The notes under the pieces were generated by a model. That model worked only from the letters and a program-made list of their open reading frames with translations, had not been told where the DNA came from and searched no databases. Made by a program: the position numbers and the translations under genes. 64,000 nt of DNA from an uncultured Latescibacterota bacterium (GTDB taxonomy: Bacteria; Latescibacterota; UBA2968), in the NCBI GenBank assembly GCA_951812755.1, contig OX638329.1, positions 5,030,522-5,094,521 on the forward strand, written 5' to 3'. Below are positions 1 through 8,720 of this stretch, in pieces (the first letter of the stretch is position 1; each line of letters starts with the position of its first letter).

Positions 1-1
1 C

Positions 2-1069
2 ATCGGCTACAGTCTCGCCTTCAACACCGATGGCATGGAAGCCGGTTCGACCAACATAAATTCCTTTGTCGGCGGTTTAGGCACCATGTTCTTATCCGGT
101 GTGACCGCCAGTAGCCTGTCTGGCACCATTCCCGAAACAGTTTTTATCACCTTCCAGATGACCTTTGCCATCATCACCCCGGCCCTCATCGTCGGTGCTT
201 TTGCAGAGCGCATGAAATTCTCGGCCATGATTCTGTTCTCAATCCTCTGGTCCATGGTCGTTTACGCGCCTATCTGCCACATGGCCTGGAGTGGTGATGG
301 TTCCTTCTTTGGAGACATGGGCGTGCTCGACTTTGCAGGTGGCACGGTTGTACACATCAACGCGGGTATCGCAGCACTCGTCGCGTGTATTGTCATTGGC
401 AAACGCCAGGGCTATCCCGATACACTTATGGCCCCTCACAGTCTGACAATCACCGTTATAGGTGCGTCTATGCTATGGGTCGGTTGGTTCGGCTTTAATG
501 CCGGAAGTGCTGTTGCAGCCGACGGAGCCGCAGGCATGGCCATGCTCGTCACGCAGGTAGCCACCGCATCTGCAACACTGGGTTGGATGGCCGCCGAATG
601 GATCAAACACGGCAAACCCAGTATCCTGGGTGCTGTCACGGGTGCTGTTGCCGGTCTCGTCGCCATCACCCCTGCTTCGGGCAGTGTAGGACCGATGGGC
701 GCGATTGTCGTTGGCCTGGCCTCTGGTGTCCTCTGCTTCTGGGCCGCCACCAGCCTCAAGCGCGCATTGGGCTATGACGACTCCCTCGATGCTTTCGGTG
801 TTCACGGCATAGGCGGTATTGTAGGTGCACTCCTCACGGGCATCTTTGCCGCGGAAAGCCTCGGTGGACAAGGGCTTAGTGCCGATTCTATCGGCGGACA
901 ATTCGTCGTACAGCTCATCGGCGTCGTCTTCACCATTGTCTATTGCGGTGTCTTATCCTTCATCTTGCTCAAAATCGTCGATGCCATCGTCGGTTTACGA
1001 GTCTCACAAGACGAAGAAACCGAAGGACTCGATATCGCGCTCCACGACGAACGAGGCTACAATTATTAA
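2..1069 (+). CDS. amt: Ammonium transporter, Amt family (5' end outside window)
   Basis: Inner-membrane channel protein that takes up ammonium as a trimer. The reading frame is already open at the left edge, so the signal peptide and first helices are missing. The remaining 355 codons align almost residue for residue with the complete amt copy at 1736. Both pore histidines are visible, in VVHINAG and FGVHGIGG, with hydrophobic helices throughout. The C-terminal tail ends LDIALHDERGYNY like its paralogue; in this family the cytoplasmic tail contacts PII proteins. It lies upstream of glnB and is separated from it by two hairpin terminators, so the two are probably not one transcript. Identity with the second copy is patchy, with perfect runs such as 362-420 against 2348-2406. 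Confidence 0.95.
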   Translation: MGYSLAFNTDGMEAGSTNINSFVGGLGTMFLSGVTASSLSGTIPETVFITFQMTFAIITPALIVGAFAERMKFSAMILFSILWSMVVYAPICHMAWSGDGSFFGDMGVLDFAGGTVVHINAGIAALVACIVIGKRQGYPDTLMAPHSLTITVIGASMLWVGWFGFNAGSAVAADGAAGMAMLVTQVATASATLGWMAAEWIKHGKPSILGAVTGAVAGLVAITPASGSVGPMGAIVVGLASGVLCFWAATSLKRALGYDDSLDAFGVHGIGGIVGALLTGIFAAESLGGQGLSADSIGGQFVVQLIGVVFTIVYCGVLSFILLKIVDAIVGLRVSQDEETEGLDIALHDERGYNY

Positions 1070-1084
1070 AAACTGTTAGCCAAA

Positions 1085-1157
1085 CCAAAAGAGCGGGCAC
1101 ATCGTGCCCGCTCTTTTGGTTTCTCAGGCGCACTTCTCCACGAAGTGCGCTTTTTTT
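1085..1157 (+). terminator. Tandem rho-independent terminators after first amt
   Basis: Two hairpins stand back to back. The first is a long stem at 1085-1119 around the loop ATC, with AAAAGAGCGGGCAC pairing to its complement. The second pairs GCGCACTTC (1128-1136) with GAAGTGCGC (1142-1150) and is followed by seven T. They isolate amt from glnB. Confidence 0.85.
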
Positions 1158-1162
1158 CTTCT

Positions 1163-1190
1163 TTGTAATTCAAAAATCAGGTTTTATAAT
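1163..1190 (+). promoter_or_regulatory. Sigma-70-like promoter of glnB
   Basis: TTGTAA (1163-1168) and TATAAT (1185-1190) are separated by 16 bases. Transcription would start near 1197, about 60 bases before the glnB start and just after the upstream terminators. Confidence 0.6.
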
Positions 1191-1255
1191 ACACGACCTC
1201 GGAAATGGATCGAAAAGCGATCCCGATCACACACCTTATGAAGGAGGAGTACAGT

Positions 1256-1594
1256 ATGAAACTCATCACAGCAGTCATCCAGCCCCACAAGCTGGACGAT
1301 GTGCGCGCAGCACTCGGCGACATCGGCATCCAGGGCATGACCGTCACGGAAGCGCGCGGCTTTGGACGCCAAAGAGGACACCGGGAAGTCTATCGCGGTG
1401 CCGAATACATCGTCGATTTTCTACCCAAAGCCAAGCTGGAGATCGCCATTGATGACGATATGGTTGATCGCGCTATTGATGCGATAGAGCATGCAGCCAA
1501 GACGGGCAATGTAGGTGATGGGAAAATTTTTGTCACAGATTTGGGACAAGCTGTTCGCATTCGAACGGGTGAAACCGGACCCGACGCACTTTAG
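1256..1594 (+). CDS. glnB: Nitrogen regulatory PII protein
   Basis: Small trimeric signalling protein that reads 2-oxoglutarate, ATP/ADP and glutamine status and controls partners such as Amt channels. At 112 residues it has the standard family length. The T-loop is typical: GFGRQRGHREVYRGAEYIVD places the uridylylation tyrosine at position 51. The C-terminal signature GDGKIFV is present, followed by the conserved IRTGE. The ATG at 1256 is chosen over an in-frame ATG at 1205 because it has AAGGAGG upstream and gives the canonical MKLITAVI start. It sits between two amt genes, as in glnK-amtB loci, so ammonium-channel gating is the likely main task. GlnB and GlnK cannot be told apart from sequence alone. 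Confidence 0.97.
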   Translation: MKLITAVIQPHKLDDVRAALGDIGIQGMTVTEARGFGRQRGHREVYRGAEYIVDFLPKAKLEIAIDDDMVDRAIDAIEHAAKTGNVGDGKIFVTDLGQAVRIRTGETGPDAL

Positions 1595-1644
1595 AACCTG
1601 CTTGAAAATGGATGGCCCCTGGGCGCGACCAGTCTTACATCATT

Positions 1645-1716
1645 CCGCGAAAATCTGCGATCAAACAGAGTTTTAATCTGCGCCATCCTATAATCCGCGA
1701 AAATCCGCGATCAAAC
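1645..1716 (+). repeat. Direct repeat between glnB and amt
   Basis: The unit CCGCGAAAATCYGCGATCAA plus AC occurs at 1645-1666 and again at 1695-1716, with one base different. It fills most of the 141-base gap. It looks like a dispersed short repeat rather than a regulatory site. Confidence 0.6.
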
Positions 1717-1735
1717 TATTGGAGGGAACACAAAT

Positions 1736-3058
1736 ATGAAACGCCACTCTTACATCTTAGCAAGCCTCATGCTCATCTTAGGACTCCCAGACCTCGCACT
1801 TGCCGATGGACACGAACTCAACGGCAGCGACACAGCCTGGCTACTCACCGCAACTGCCCTGGTGCTATTTATGACCATCCCCGGCCTCGCCCTCTTTTAC
1901 GGCGGCCTCGTACGCACCAAAAATGTACTCTCCGTCCTCATGCAGTGCTTTGCACTCACCGCAATATTGAGCGTCGTCTGGGTCATCATCGGCTATAGTC
2001 TCGCCTTCAACACCAATGGCATGGAAGCCGGCCTGACCAACCTCAACTCCTTTATCGGTGGTCTGGGCACCGCGTTCTTATCCGGTGTGACAGCCGATAG
2101 CCTCTCCGGTACAATTCCAGAAACGGTCTTCATCACCTTTCAAATGACCTTCTTCATCATCACACCTGCGCTCATTGTCGGGGCTTTTGCCGAACGCATG
2201 AAATTTTCAGCCGTACTCTTATTTTCTGTACTCTGGGGCATTTTGGTTTACGCGCCTATCTGCCACATGACATGGGGTGGTGACGGTTCCTTCTTTGGCG
2301 ACATGGGCGTACTCGACTTTGCAGGTGGACTCGTTGTACACATCAATGCGGGTATCGCAGCACTCGTCGCGTGTATTGTCATTGGCAAACGCCAGGGCTA
2401 TCCCGACGCACAAATTTTGCCACACAGCCTCAGCCTTACAGTCGTTGGCGCATCCATGCTGTGGGTCGGTTGGTTCGGCTTTAATGCCGGAAGTGCTGTC
2501 GCTGCCGACGGAGCCGCAGGCATGGCCATGCTCGTCACGCAGATATCTGCCGCAGTCGCCACCTCCACCTGGATGTTTATCGAATGGATCAAAAACGGCA
2601 AACCCAGCATCCTGGGTGCGGTCACAGGCACCATTGCCGGCTTGGGCGCCATTACACCGGCTTCGGGCAGCGTAGGTCCCCTGGGTGCAATTGTCATCGG
2701 CCTTGCTGCCGGTGCGATTTGCTTTTGGGCATCCACGGCGCTCAAACGCAAATTGGGCTACGACGACTCCCTCGACGTCTTTGGCGTTCACGGCGTGGGC
2801 GGCATTATTGGCACCCTGCTATGTGGTATTTTTGTCGTCAAAAGTTTGGGCGGTCAGGGATTGGCCGAAGGCATGACCATGGGCAGTCAATTCACCGCTC
2901 AACTGATCGCGGTCATTATCACCGTCGTCTATTGCGGCGTGGTATCCTTCATCCTGCTCAAAATTGTTGACGCCGCCGTTGGCCTGCGTGTCTCGCAAGA
3001 AGAAGAAACCGGAGGACTCGATATTGCCCTCCACGACGAGCGCGGCTACAATTATTAA
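1736..3058 (+). CDS. amt: Ammonium transporter, Amt family
   Basis: Complete 440-residue ammonium channel. An N-terminal signal peptide ending near LALADG is followed by about eleven membrane helices. The pore histidines lie in VVHINAG (about residue 204) and FGVHGVGG (about 350), and the C-terminal tail ends HDERGYNY. A strong ribosome site (TTGGAGGGA) precedes the ATG. It is a near-duplicate of the truncated copy at the left edge. The arrangement amt-glnB-amt suggests one PII protein gating two channels. Differences between the copies cluster in some helices while other stretches are identical at DNA level, which points to gene conversion. Confidence 0.97.
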   Translation: MKRHSYILASLMLILGLPDLALADGHELNGSDTAWLLTATALVLFMTIPGLALFYGGLVRTKNVLSVLMQCFALTAILSVVWVIIGYSLAFNTNGMEAGLTNLNSFIGGLGTAFLSGVTADSLSGTIPETVFITFQMTFFIITPALIVGAFAERMKFSAVLLFSVLWGILVYAPICHMTWGGDGSFFGDMGVLDFAGGLVVHINAGIAALVACIVIGKRQGYPDAQILPHSLSLTVVGASMLWVGWFGFNAGSAVAADGAAGMAMLVTQISAAVATSTWMFIEWIKNGKPSILGAVTGTIAGLGAITPASGSVGPLGAIVIGLAAGAICFWASTALKRKLGYDDSLDVFGVHGVGGIIGTLLCGIFVVKSLGGQGLAEGMTMGSQFTAQLIAVIITVVYCGVVSFILLKIVDAAVGLRVSQEEETGGLDIALHDERGYNY

Positions 3059-3083
3059 CAACCGCTTGACAAAGCGGACGAAA

Positions 3084-3117
3084 AAAAAGCGGGCACTGTG
3101 TACTCGCTTTTTTTATT
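3084..3117 (+). terminator. Probable terminator after second amt
   Basis: An A-run plus GCG pairs imperfectly with CGC plus a T-run across a short CAC/GTG inner stem (3084-3117). It is weaker than the pair after the first amt. Confidence 0.5.
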
Positions 3118-3190
3118 GTTGCAATTATTTTTCAGACACCTTTATTTCTCACCGACAATAGTTATAATCCACCCATAGAAAGGATTTAAG

Positions 3191-4150
3191 ATGAAAATTG
3201 TTTTACACCCCCCTGTCGATGAAGACCTTTGCCAACAAGTTCGAGACACGGCTCCCAACGCCGAAGTTGTCATGGCAGATAATCACAATGTCATTGAAGC
3301 TGTCGCAGATGCCGAAATTATATTTGGAAATTTTTCGTCTGAAATTGTCAGTGCAGCCCCCAATCTCAAATGGATTCAATCCACGAGTGCTGGCATGGAC
3401 AAAGCACTGATCCCCGAAGTCGCCAACAGTGACATCACAATATGCAATGCCAGCGGCGTCCATGCCGTTCAGGTCGCCGAACACGCCTGGGCACTCACCA
3501 CTGCCCTCACGCGCGGGCTACACGTTTCTTTTCGCCATCAACTCGACCATGCCTGGACGCGCCCACCACTTGCCGACTTATTGGAAGCCACCATTCTCAT
3601 CGTCGGATTTGGCGGCATTGGTCAATACTATGCACAACTCGCCCAGGGCTATGACGCGCGTCTGATTGCGCTGGATATCCAGGGCGGAGACAAACCCGAT
3701 TATGTCGAAGCGATCTGGGACATGGACCGCCTGGATGAAGGTTTGCAAATAGCCGATGTCGTATTTATCGCCGTGCCGTACACACCCGAAACCGAAAAAC
3801 TCATCAATGCTCGCACCCTGAGCCTGATGAAAAACACAGCCTTTCTGATCAACACAGCACGCGGTCCCATCGTCGATGAAACCGCTTTAGCCGAAGGCCT
3901 CACAAACGGCGAAATCGCCGGCGCTGGCCTGGACGTGTTTGAAAAAGAACCCCTATCTCCCGACAGCCCGCTCTGGGACATGGAAAATGTCATCATCACC
4001 CCACACGCTGCTGGCGGGTCTCCCAATCGACACAACCGAACCGTTGGATTCTTCTGTCAGAATCTAAAACGCTATCAGGCGGGCGAACCGCTCTTTAACG
4101 AAGTTGACAAATCCCTCGGATATCCAAAAAGGGAACGACGCGTCAAATGA
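3191..4150 (+). CDS. D-2-hydroxyacid dehydrogenase, NAD-dependent
   Basis: Cytoplasmic oxidoreductase that interconverts a 2-hydroxyacid and a 2-ketoacid; the substrate cannot be read from sequence. At 319 residues the family layout is complete: a split catalytic domain around a central Rossmann domain with IVGFGGIGQ. The catalytic triad is visible as Arg in NTARGPIVD, Glu in DVFEKEPL and His in TPHAAGG. The ribosome site AAAGGATT precedes the ATG, and a TATAAT box lies at 3163. The stop codon overlaps the sulfatase start as ATGA, so the two are translationally coupled, suggesting work on the same substrate or its breakdown product. Confidence 0.92.
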   Translation: MKIVLHPPVDEDLCQQVRDTAPNAEVVMADNHNVIEAVADAEIIFGNFSSEIVSAAPNLKWIQSTSAGMDKALIPEVANSDITICNASGVHAVQVAEHAWALTTALTRGLHVSFRHQLDHAWTRPPLADLLEATILIVGFGGIGQYYAQLAQGYDARLIALDIQGGDKPDYVEAIWDMDRLDEGLQIADVVFIAVPYTPETEKLINARTLSLMKNTAFLINTARGPIVDETALAEGLTNGEIAGAGLDVFEKEPLSPDSPLWDMENVIITPHAAGGSPNRHNRTVGFFCQNLKRYQAGEPLFNEVDKSLGYPKRERRVK

Positions 4151-5745
4151 AAAAACCCAATATCATCGTCATTCTCGTAGATGACATGGGCTATTCGGAT
4201 CTCGGTTCTTATGGTGGCGAGATCCGAACGCCCAACCTGGATCGCCTATCGGCAAATGGCTTGCGATTCACGCAAAGTTACAACTCTGCCCGCTGTTGTC
4301 CCTCTCGCGCTTCGCTGCTCACAGGCCTGTATTCTCATCAGGCTGGAATCGCCAATTTTACGGGACCTGACCGAACCGCCGAATGGGGACCGGCCTATTT
4401 GGGGCGGTTAAACAACAACTGCGTGACATTGGCAGAAGTCCTCAAAACCTCGGGCTACAGCACCTATGGCGTCGGCAAATGGCACGTTGGTGATCAACCT
4501 AACCCAACAGACCGGGGATTTGACGAATACTACGGATTCATCAAAGGCCACAGCGCCCCGCAATGGGATCCGTCTTATTATCATCGCTATCCCGAAACTC
4601 GAACACCCGAACTTTCTTTTACCGACGATGCATTCTACGCAACAGAAGCATTCAACGATTACGCCGTAGAATTTATCGACCAGGCGCAACAAAAAGACAA
4701 TCCCTATTTCCTCTACCTCGCCCACTCGGCCCCGCATTTTCCCTTACATGCCCCGGCAGAAACCCGCGATTCATATCTCGATATTTACCGCCGAGGTTGG
4801 GATATATTGCGCCGTGAACGCTACGCACGCCAGAAAGAATCTGGCCTGGCAACAGAGAACTGGCAATTCACACCGCGTTCAATAGTCCCCATCGAAGAAA
4901 ATGATGCCATCGCAAATGGGTACAGCGGCAGACAGAATCCCGCATGGGAAGATCTCCCACAAGACCGACAGGAAGATCTCGCCTACCGAATGGCGGTCTT
5001 TTCTGCCATGATCGAACATATCGATCGCGGCATAGGCAGAATTATTGACCGCTTGGAAAAAACAGGAGAGCTGGACAACACACTCATCCTGTTTACAAGC
5101 GACAACGGCGCGTGTTACGAATGGGGACCTTTTGGATTTGACGAGCGCAGCAGATTGGGAGTCACCCATCTCCACACGGGTGAAGAACTCAAAAAAATCG
5201 GTGGGCCAGACACCTATCACTCTGTGGGCAGCGCGTGGTCGTGCCTGAGCAACACGCCGCTGCGCATGTACAAACACTACAACCACGAAGGCGGAAATTG
5301 CAGCCCATTCATCGCCCATTGGCCCGAAGGGATTGCGCAACCCGACCGCTGGGTTCGCACCCCCATGCACCTGTTTGACATCATGCCGACTATATGCGAA
5401 ATTACCGAAGCCGAATATCCCGAAACGCACAATGGAGAACGCATTCACCCGCAAGAAGGGACGAGCCTCGCACCCCTATTCAACGCACAAGACCTGCCCG
5501 AGCGCAGTCTGTGTTTCGACCACTTTGAAGCCAGCGCCATACGCAGAGGAAAATGGAAATTGCTAAAGGGCAATACCCGATATCCCAACAAAAATTGGGA
5601 ACTATACGATATGGAAATAGACCGCTGTGAAACCAGCGATCTATCAGCAGAACACCCCGAACTGGTAAAATCACTCGAGCGGGAATGGACCGAATGGGCC
5701 ATGCGGGTTAAAGTACATCCTTATTACAAGGAGGCGCCCCCATGA
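4147..5745 (+). CDS. Sulfatase (type I, formylglycine-dependent)
   Basis: Hydrolyses sulfate esters. The 532-residue protein has the arylsulfatase N-terminal core: metal ligands D12-D13 in VILVDDMGY, and CCPSRASLLTG with Cys50 as the residue converted to formylglycine by a maturase that is not in this window. A second metal motif, TSDNGA, lies near residue 320. No signal peptide is visible, so it is probably cytoplasmic, unlike most secreted carbohydrate sulfatases. The gene overlaps its neighbours by four bases on both sides (ATGA at 4147 and 5742), which fixes the start. The natural substrate is unknown. Confidence 0.93.
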   Translation: MKKPNIIVILVDDMGYSDLGSYGGEIRTPNLDRLSANGLRFTQSYNSARCCPSRASLLTGLYSHQAGIANFTGPDRTAEWGPAYLGRLNNNCVTLAEVLKTSGYSTYGVGKWHVGDQPNPTDRGFDEYYGFIKGHSAPQWDPSYYHRYPETRTPELSFTDDAFYATEAFNDYAVEFIDQAQQKDNPYFLYLAHSAPHFPLHAPAETRDSYLDIYRRGWDILRRERYARQKESGLATENWQFTPRSIVPIEENDAIANGYSGRQNPAWEDLPQDRQEDLAYRMAVFSAMIEHIDRGIGRIIDRLEKTGELDNTLILFTSDNGACYEWGPFGFDERSRLGVTHLHTGEELKKIGGPDTYHSVGSAWSCLSNTPLRMYKHYNHEGGNCSPFIAHWPEGIAQPDRWVRTPMHLFDIMPTICEITEAEYPETHNGERIHPQEGTSLAPLFNAQDLPERSLCFDHFEASAIRRGKWKLLKGNTRYPNKNWELYDMEIDRCETSDLSAEHPELVKSLEREWTEWAMRVKVHPYYKEAPP

Positions 5746-7031
5746 ACATAACCCAATTTACAATGGAAGAGGTGCGTTGTTTTGCCGAACGCCAGCAATT
5801 TAAAATTCGGCCCCTGACTTTTTTGGTCGGAGAAAACAGCACTGGCAAGACAACAGCGCTGGCATGTTTTCAAGTATTGGCAAATTGTTTGAAGAATGGA
5901 GAAGTGGATTTCAATTCAGACCCTTATTCAATGGGCATCTTTCGGGATATTGTCAGAAATAGCAGACCAAAAGGCAATGCTTTTAAGTTGGGATTTACTT
6001 TTACTGGTGATCAAGAAGATGTCGAATATACCGTTGAATGTGTGCAAAAAAAGGATAGGTTTGAGCCTGCTATCGAGTCGGTAACGATAAAATTCACCGA
6101 CGGTGAGATCGTTTTCAAAACAGAAGATAGAGTGGAAAGGGGTATGCGTTTAGCCTCTTTTGATGAAGACCGTAATCAATATTATGTAGATGTAGCCCTT
6201 TTGGATCAGGTTTCTCTCTCCTTACTTCTAAATTATTGTACCAACATAATAGAACGGAGATATGAGGGCGAAAATCCCTTAGTAGAATATGTACTAAAAA
6301 AATACAAAGATATTGGAAGAATGGGAGACCTACACAACATATCTGTATTTAGTACATCACCGGTTCGCTCACGTCCCGAACGGACTTATGATCTAACGCG
6401 AGAATTTAATGACCCCGAAGGAAGCGATGTACCAATGCAGCTAATGCGGATAGCATCAACAAAAAAAGACGAATGGGAAGCCTTAAAACAAGCATTGGTC
6501 GAATTTGGCAAGAGTTCGGGACTATTTCAGAATATCGAAATTCAAAACCTCGGCGGATCCCTGGGCGCTCCTTTTCAAATAAAAATTAAAGTGCGAGGAC
6601 CCAATTCCAATATCATTGATGTGGGCTATGGTGTCAGTCAAATTTTGCCAATTTTGATACATATTTTAAGTCCTCCTCCTCTTGCTCAATGGCAGAATAC
6701 CTACTTCTTATTACAACAGCCTGAAGTCCATCTACACCCAACGGCGCAAGCCCAACTCTCTTCTTTATTGGCATCATCGGCAAGCCAGGGTGATCAATCT
6801 TTCATCGTTGAAACGCACAGCGACTACATGATTGACCGCGCACGCATTGAAATCAGGAAAGGCACCATCAGCCCTGAAGATGTGTCGTTGATATATTTGG
6901 AACCCAAGGGCCGCGTTGTCAATGTGCATAATATCAGCTTTGATAAGATCGGTAATATGACTGGCGTACCAACGCATTACAGAAAATTTTTCCTGAAAGA
7001 ATACCGCCAGCTCATGGGTTTTGAGGACTAA
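5742..7031 (+). CDS. AAA family ATPase, OLD/ABC-like (AAA_15/AAA_21 type)
   Basis: Predicted ATPase of 429 residues with an SMC-like fold. Walker A is GENSTGKTT near residue 30. The signature and Walker B region reads YFLLQQPEVHLHP near 325-337, with Gln in place of the more common Glu-Gln pair (LIEQPEVHLHP). The D-loop/H-loop segment is VETHSDYMIDR. The C-terminus, GVPTHYRKFFLKEYRQLMGF, is typical of stand-alone predicted ATPases that lack a TOPRIM domain. It overlaps the sulfatase by ATGA and is followed two bases later by a PIN-like gene. Such ATPase/nuclease pairs often act in defence or toxin-antitoxin systems; that role is inferred here. Its base composition is more A+T-rich than the sulfatase, hinting at separate acquisition. 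Confidence 0.85.
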   Translation: MNITQFTMEEVRCFAERQQFKIRPLTFLVGENSTGKTTALACFQVLANCLKNGEVDFNSDPYSMGIFRDIVRNSRPKGNAFKLGFTFTGDQEDVEYTVECVQKKDRFEPAIESVTIKFTDGEIVFKTEDRVERGMRLASFDEDRNQYYVDVALLDQVSLSLLLNYCTNIIERRYEGENPLVEYVLKKYKDIGRMGDLHNISVFSTSPVRSRPERTYDLTREFNDPEGSDVPMQLMRIASTKKDEWEALKQALVEFGKSSGLFQNIEIQNLGGSLGAPFQIKIKVRGPNSNIIDVGYGVSQILPILIHILSPPPLAQWQNTYFLLQQPEVHLHPTAQAQLSSLLASSASQGDQSFIVETHSDYMIDRARIEIRKGTISPEDVSLIYLEPKGRVVNVHNISFDKIGNMTGVPTHYRKFFLKEYRQLMGFED

Positions 7032-7032
7032 T

Positions 7033-7642
7033 ATGTGTGTTATTTTGGATGCCAATATGTTTAGAAGCTGTTTTAAAACTCATTCTGCCCCTCCCCGTCT
7101 ATGCTCTATTGCCCTGTCATTCTGAGCGGAGCGTAGCGGAGTCGAAGAATCTCTTACCAACTCAGGTGGAAAAGATGCTTCGGCTACGCTCAGCATGACA
7201 AAACGCCTGACATGCGTAACATCAGGTATTAATTTTAAAACAGCTTCTTAGCGAATTTAAGGACCAAGACAATGAAGACATGCAACCCCTGTGGAATTGG
7301 TTGGAAAACAAAAATGGCAAAATAGCTTACACCAATACCAGGAAATTTGACGAAGAATGGGAAAGAGGGGGCGTAACCGATTTGATAAAACTATTGAAAC
7401 AAGCTGAGAAACTCAAAGAGATACCCGCGCCGGATGTGCAAGAAAAAGAGAATGAACTAAGAGGTAAAATAGTATCCGATGACCCGCATATTATTGCATT
7501 AGCCATTGTCGCAGACGTAACAGTACTTGTCTCCAGCGATCAGGCATTGCATCGGGACTTCAAGAATCGCAATCTGGTCGGCGGCAAAGTATATCAAAAC
7601 AAAAAACATGCACGCCTGCTTACCAAGGATACCTGTCCTTAG
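7033..7642 (+). pseudogene. PIN-like domain protein, interrupted by a miniature element
   Basis: The start reads MCVILDANMF, with the acidic LDAN motif of PIN nucleases. After ten codons the frame is broken by an inserted element at 7064-7247. Removing the element and one copy of the TTA duplication restores an uninterrupted 140-codon frame that continues SEFKDQDNEDMQPLWNW. Later segments, SDDPHIIALAI and VSSDQALHRDF, supply the other acidic positions expected of a PIN-like fold. The remaining open part (from ATG 7280) lacks the first catalytic Asp. It was evidently the partner of the ATPase just upstream and is now probably inactive. Confidence 0.85.
7064..7247. mobile_element. MITE-like element A (184 bp) with TTA target duplication
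   Basis: The terminal inverted repeat GAAGCTGTTTTAAAA (7064-7078) matches TTTTAAAACAGCTTC (7233-7247). It is flanked by TTA on both sides (7061-7063 and 7248-7250). It encodes no protein. The core carries the dispersed motif ATTCTGAGCGGAGCG and its inverted partner, and most of it matches the reverse complement of element B at 29944-30125. It must have been moved by a transposase elsewhere. Confidence 0.85.
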
Positions 7643-7648
7643 TTGCCT

Positions 7649-8695
7649 TCACCTCACCTTCTCAACAAACGGCCACATAAGATCGCTATAGAAGCGGTGG
7701 CCCGCGGCGCCGTAGTGGTGTTCGATATGGTCAGGAACACCGGCGATCTCGTAGAGACGCGCGATACCTTCAACCGCGCGATCAACTTCGGGCACGGGAA
7801 ATAGCCTATCCTGTTTCCCATTCACAATACAGAGATGGCGCGGGGCAATAAGACCCACAACATCCCAGATCTCGCCAAAGCGCAAAATGCCGGGCACCGC
7901 ATTACAATCGCAATGGTGAATCAAACCACTGGCGCCCACAAGCGTACAAAAAGAGCAACTCGGCACAGCAATAGTAATGCGAGGATCAACCGCGGCGGCA
8001 TAACAGGTAATAACCCCACCGCCCGAGTTGCCCATAACCAGAATCGTAGATGTATCGATCTCGGGAATATCCTGTGCCCAATCAATAAGACGCATCACAT
8101 CCCACACCCGCTCACCCGTCGCAGTGCGCCCGGCGAGCAAAGCGTGCATAAACTGGCTACGGCAATCGCGGTCGCCGTGGCGCTTGTTAATATCGGGAAT
8201 AGCTGTAGTACTCGTGCCGCGTGCAGCGGGCGCAATGGCGGCAAACCCGCGCTTGACCGCCTGAACAGCAACATCGCGGTCTTCCGCCTCGATCTTTTTG
8301 CGATGATCGTCATCGCTCGCTTTCCCAATATACGTATCCATCCCGTATTTATCGTGCCCGTGTGGCAAAACAGCGAGCAGAAAGGGACCATCCCCCTTGG
8401 GTTGGAGATACCAGAACGGCAAACCAAAATGCGGTTCCGTAGTAATAACACCCGGTTGCAACGTATAATCGCCCATATCTTGCGCTGCCCCGCGTTGCAC
8501 CTGAATCGTGTGATCGCCCAGAGACGCGCCAATACTTTCAAGACCCAGCATGTGCTGAAGCACCGGGCGCGCCTCCTCTTGCCATTGCAAAAAAGACTCG
8601 CGATCCGTTGCTCGACACGCGACATAGCGCAGATCATCGGCATAAAGAGAGTCGAGATAAGTGCGAACAGCACCACTGTGTTCGGGATGTTCCAT
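7649..8695 (-). CDS. Alpha/beta hydrolase, acetyl-xylan-esterase/dienelactone-hydrolase-like
   Basis: Esterase-type hydrolase of 348 residues. The nucleophile elbow is GNSGGG near residue 220. Asp in GKQDRLFP and His in AAGHRFYS complete a plausible triad. An N-terminal extension of about 100 residues precedes the core, as in the Abhydrolase_7/acetyl xylan esterase group. No signal peptide is visible. The start ATG at 8695 has GAAAGG upstream. It is divergently placed from the phosphatase gene with only 25 bases between the starts, so the promoters must lie inside the opposing coding regions. The substrate is unknown; a carbohydrate ester is plausible given its neighbours. Confidence 0.8.
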   Translation of the reverse strand: MEHPEHSGAVRTYLDSLYADDLRYVACRATDRESFLQWQEEARPVLQHMLGLESIGASLGDHTIQVQRGAAQDMGDYTLQPGVITTEPHFGLPFWYLQPKGDGPFLLAVLPHGHDKYGMDTYIGKASDDDHRKKIEAEDRDVAVQAVKRGFAAIAPAARGTSTTAIPDINKRHGDRDCRSQFMHALLAGRTATGERVWDVMRLIDWAQDIPEIDTSTILVMGNSGGGVITCYAAAVDPRITIAVPSCSFCTLVGASGLIHHCDCNAVPGILRFGEIWDVVGLIAPRHLCIVNGKQDRLFPVPEVDRAVEGIARLYEIAGVPDHIEHHYGAAGHRFYSDLMWPFVEKVR

Positions 8696-8720
8696 ATTAA
8701 AAACCTTTCAAGGAAAAAAA

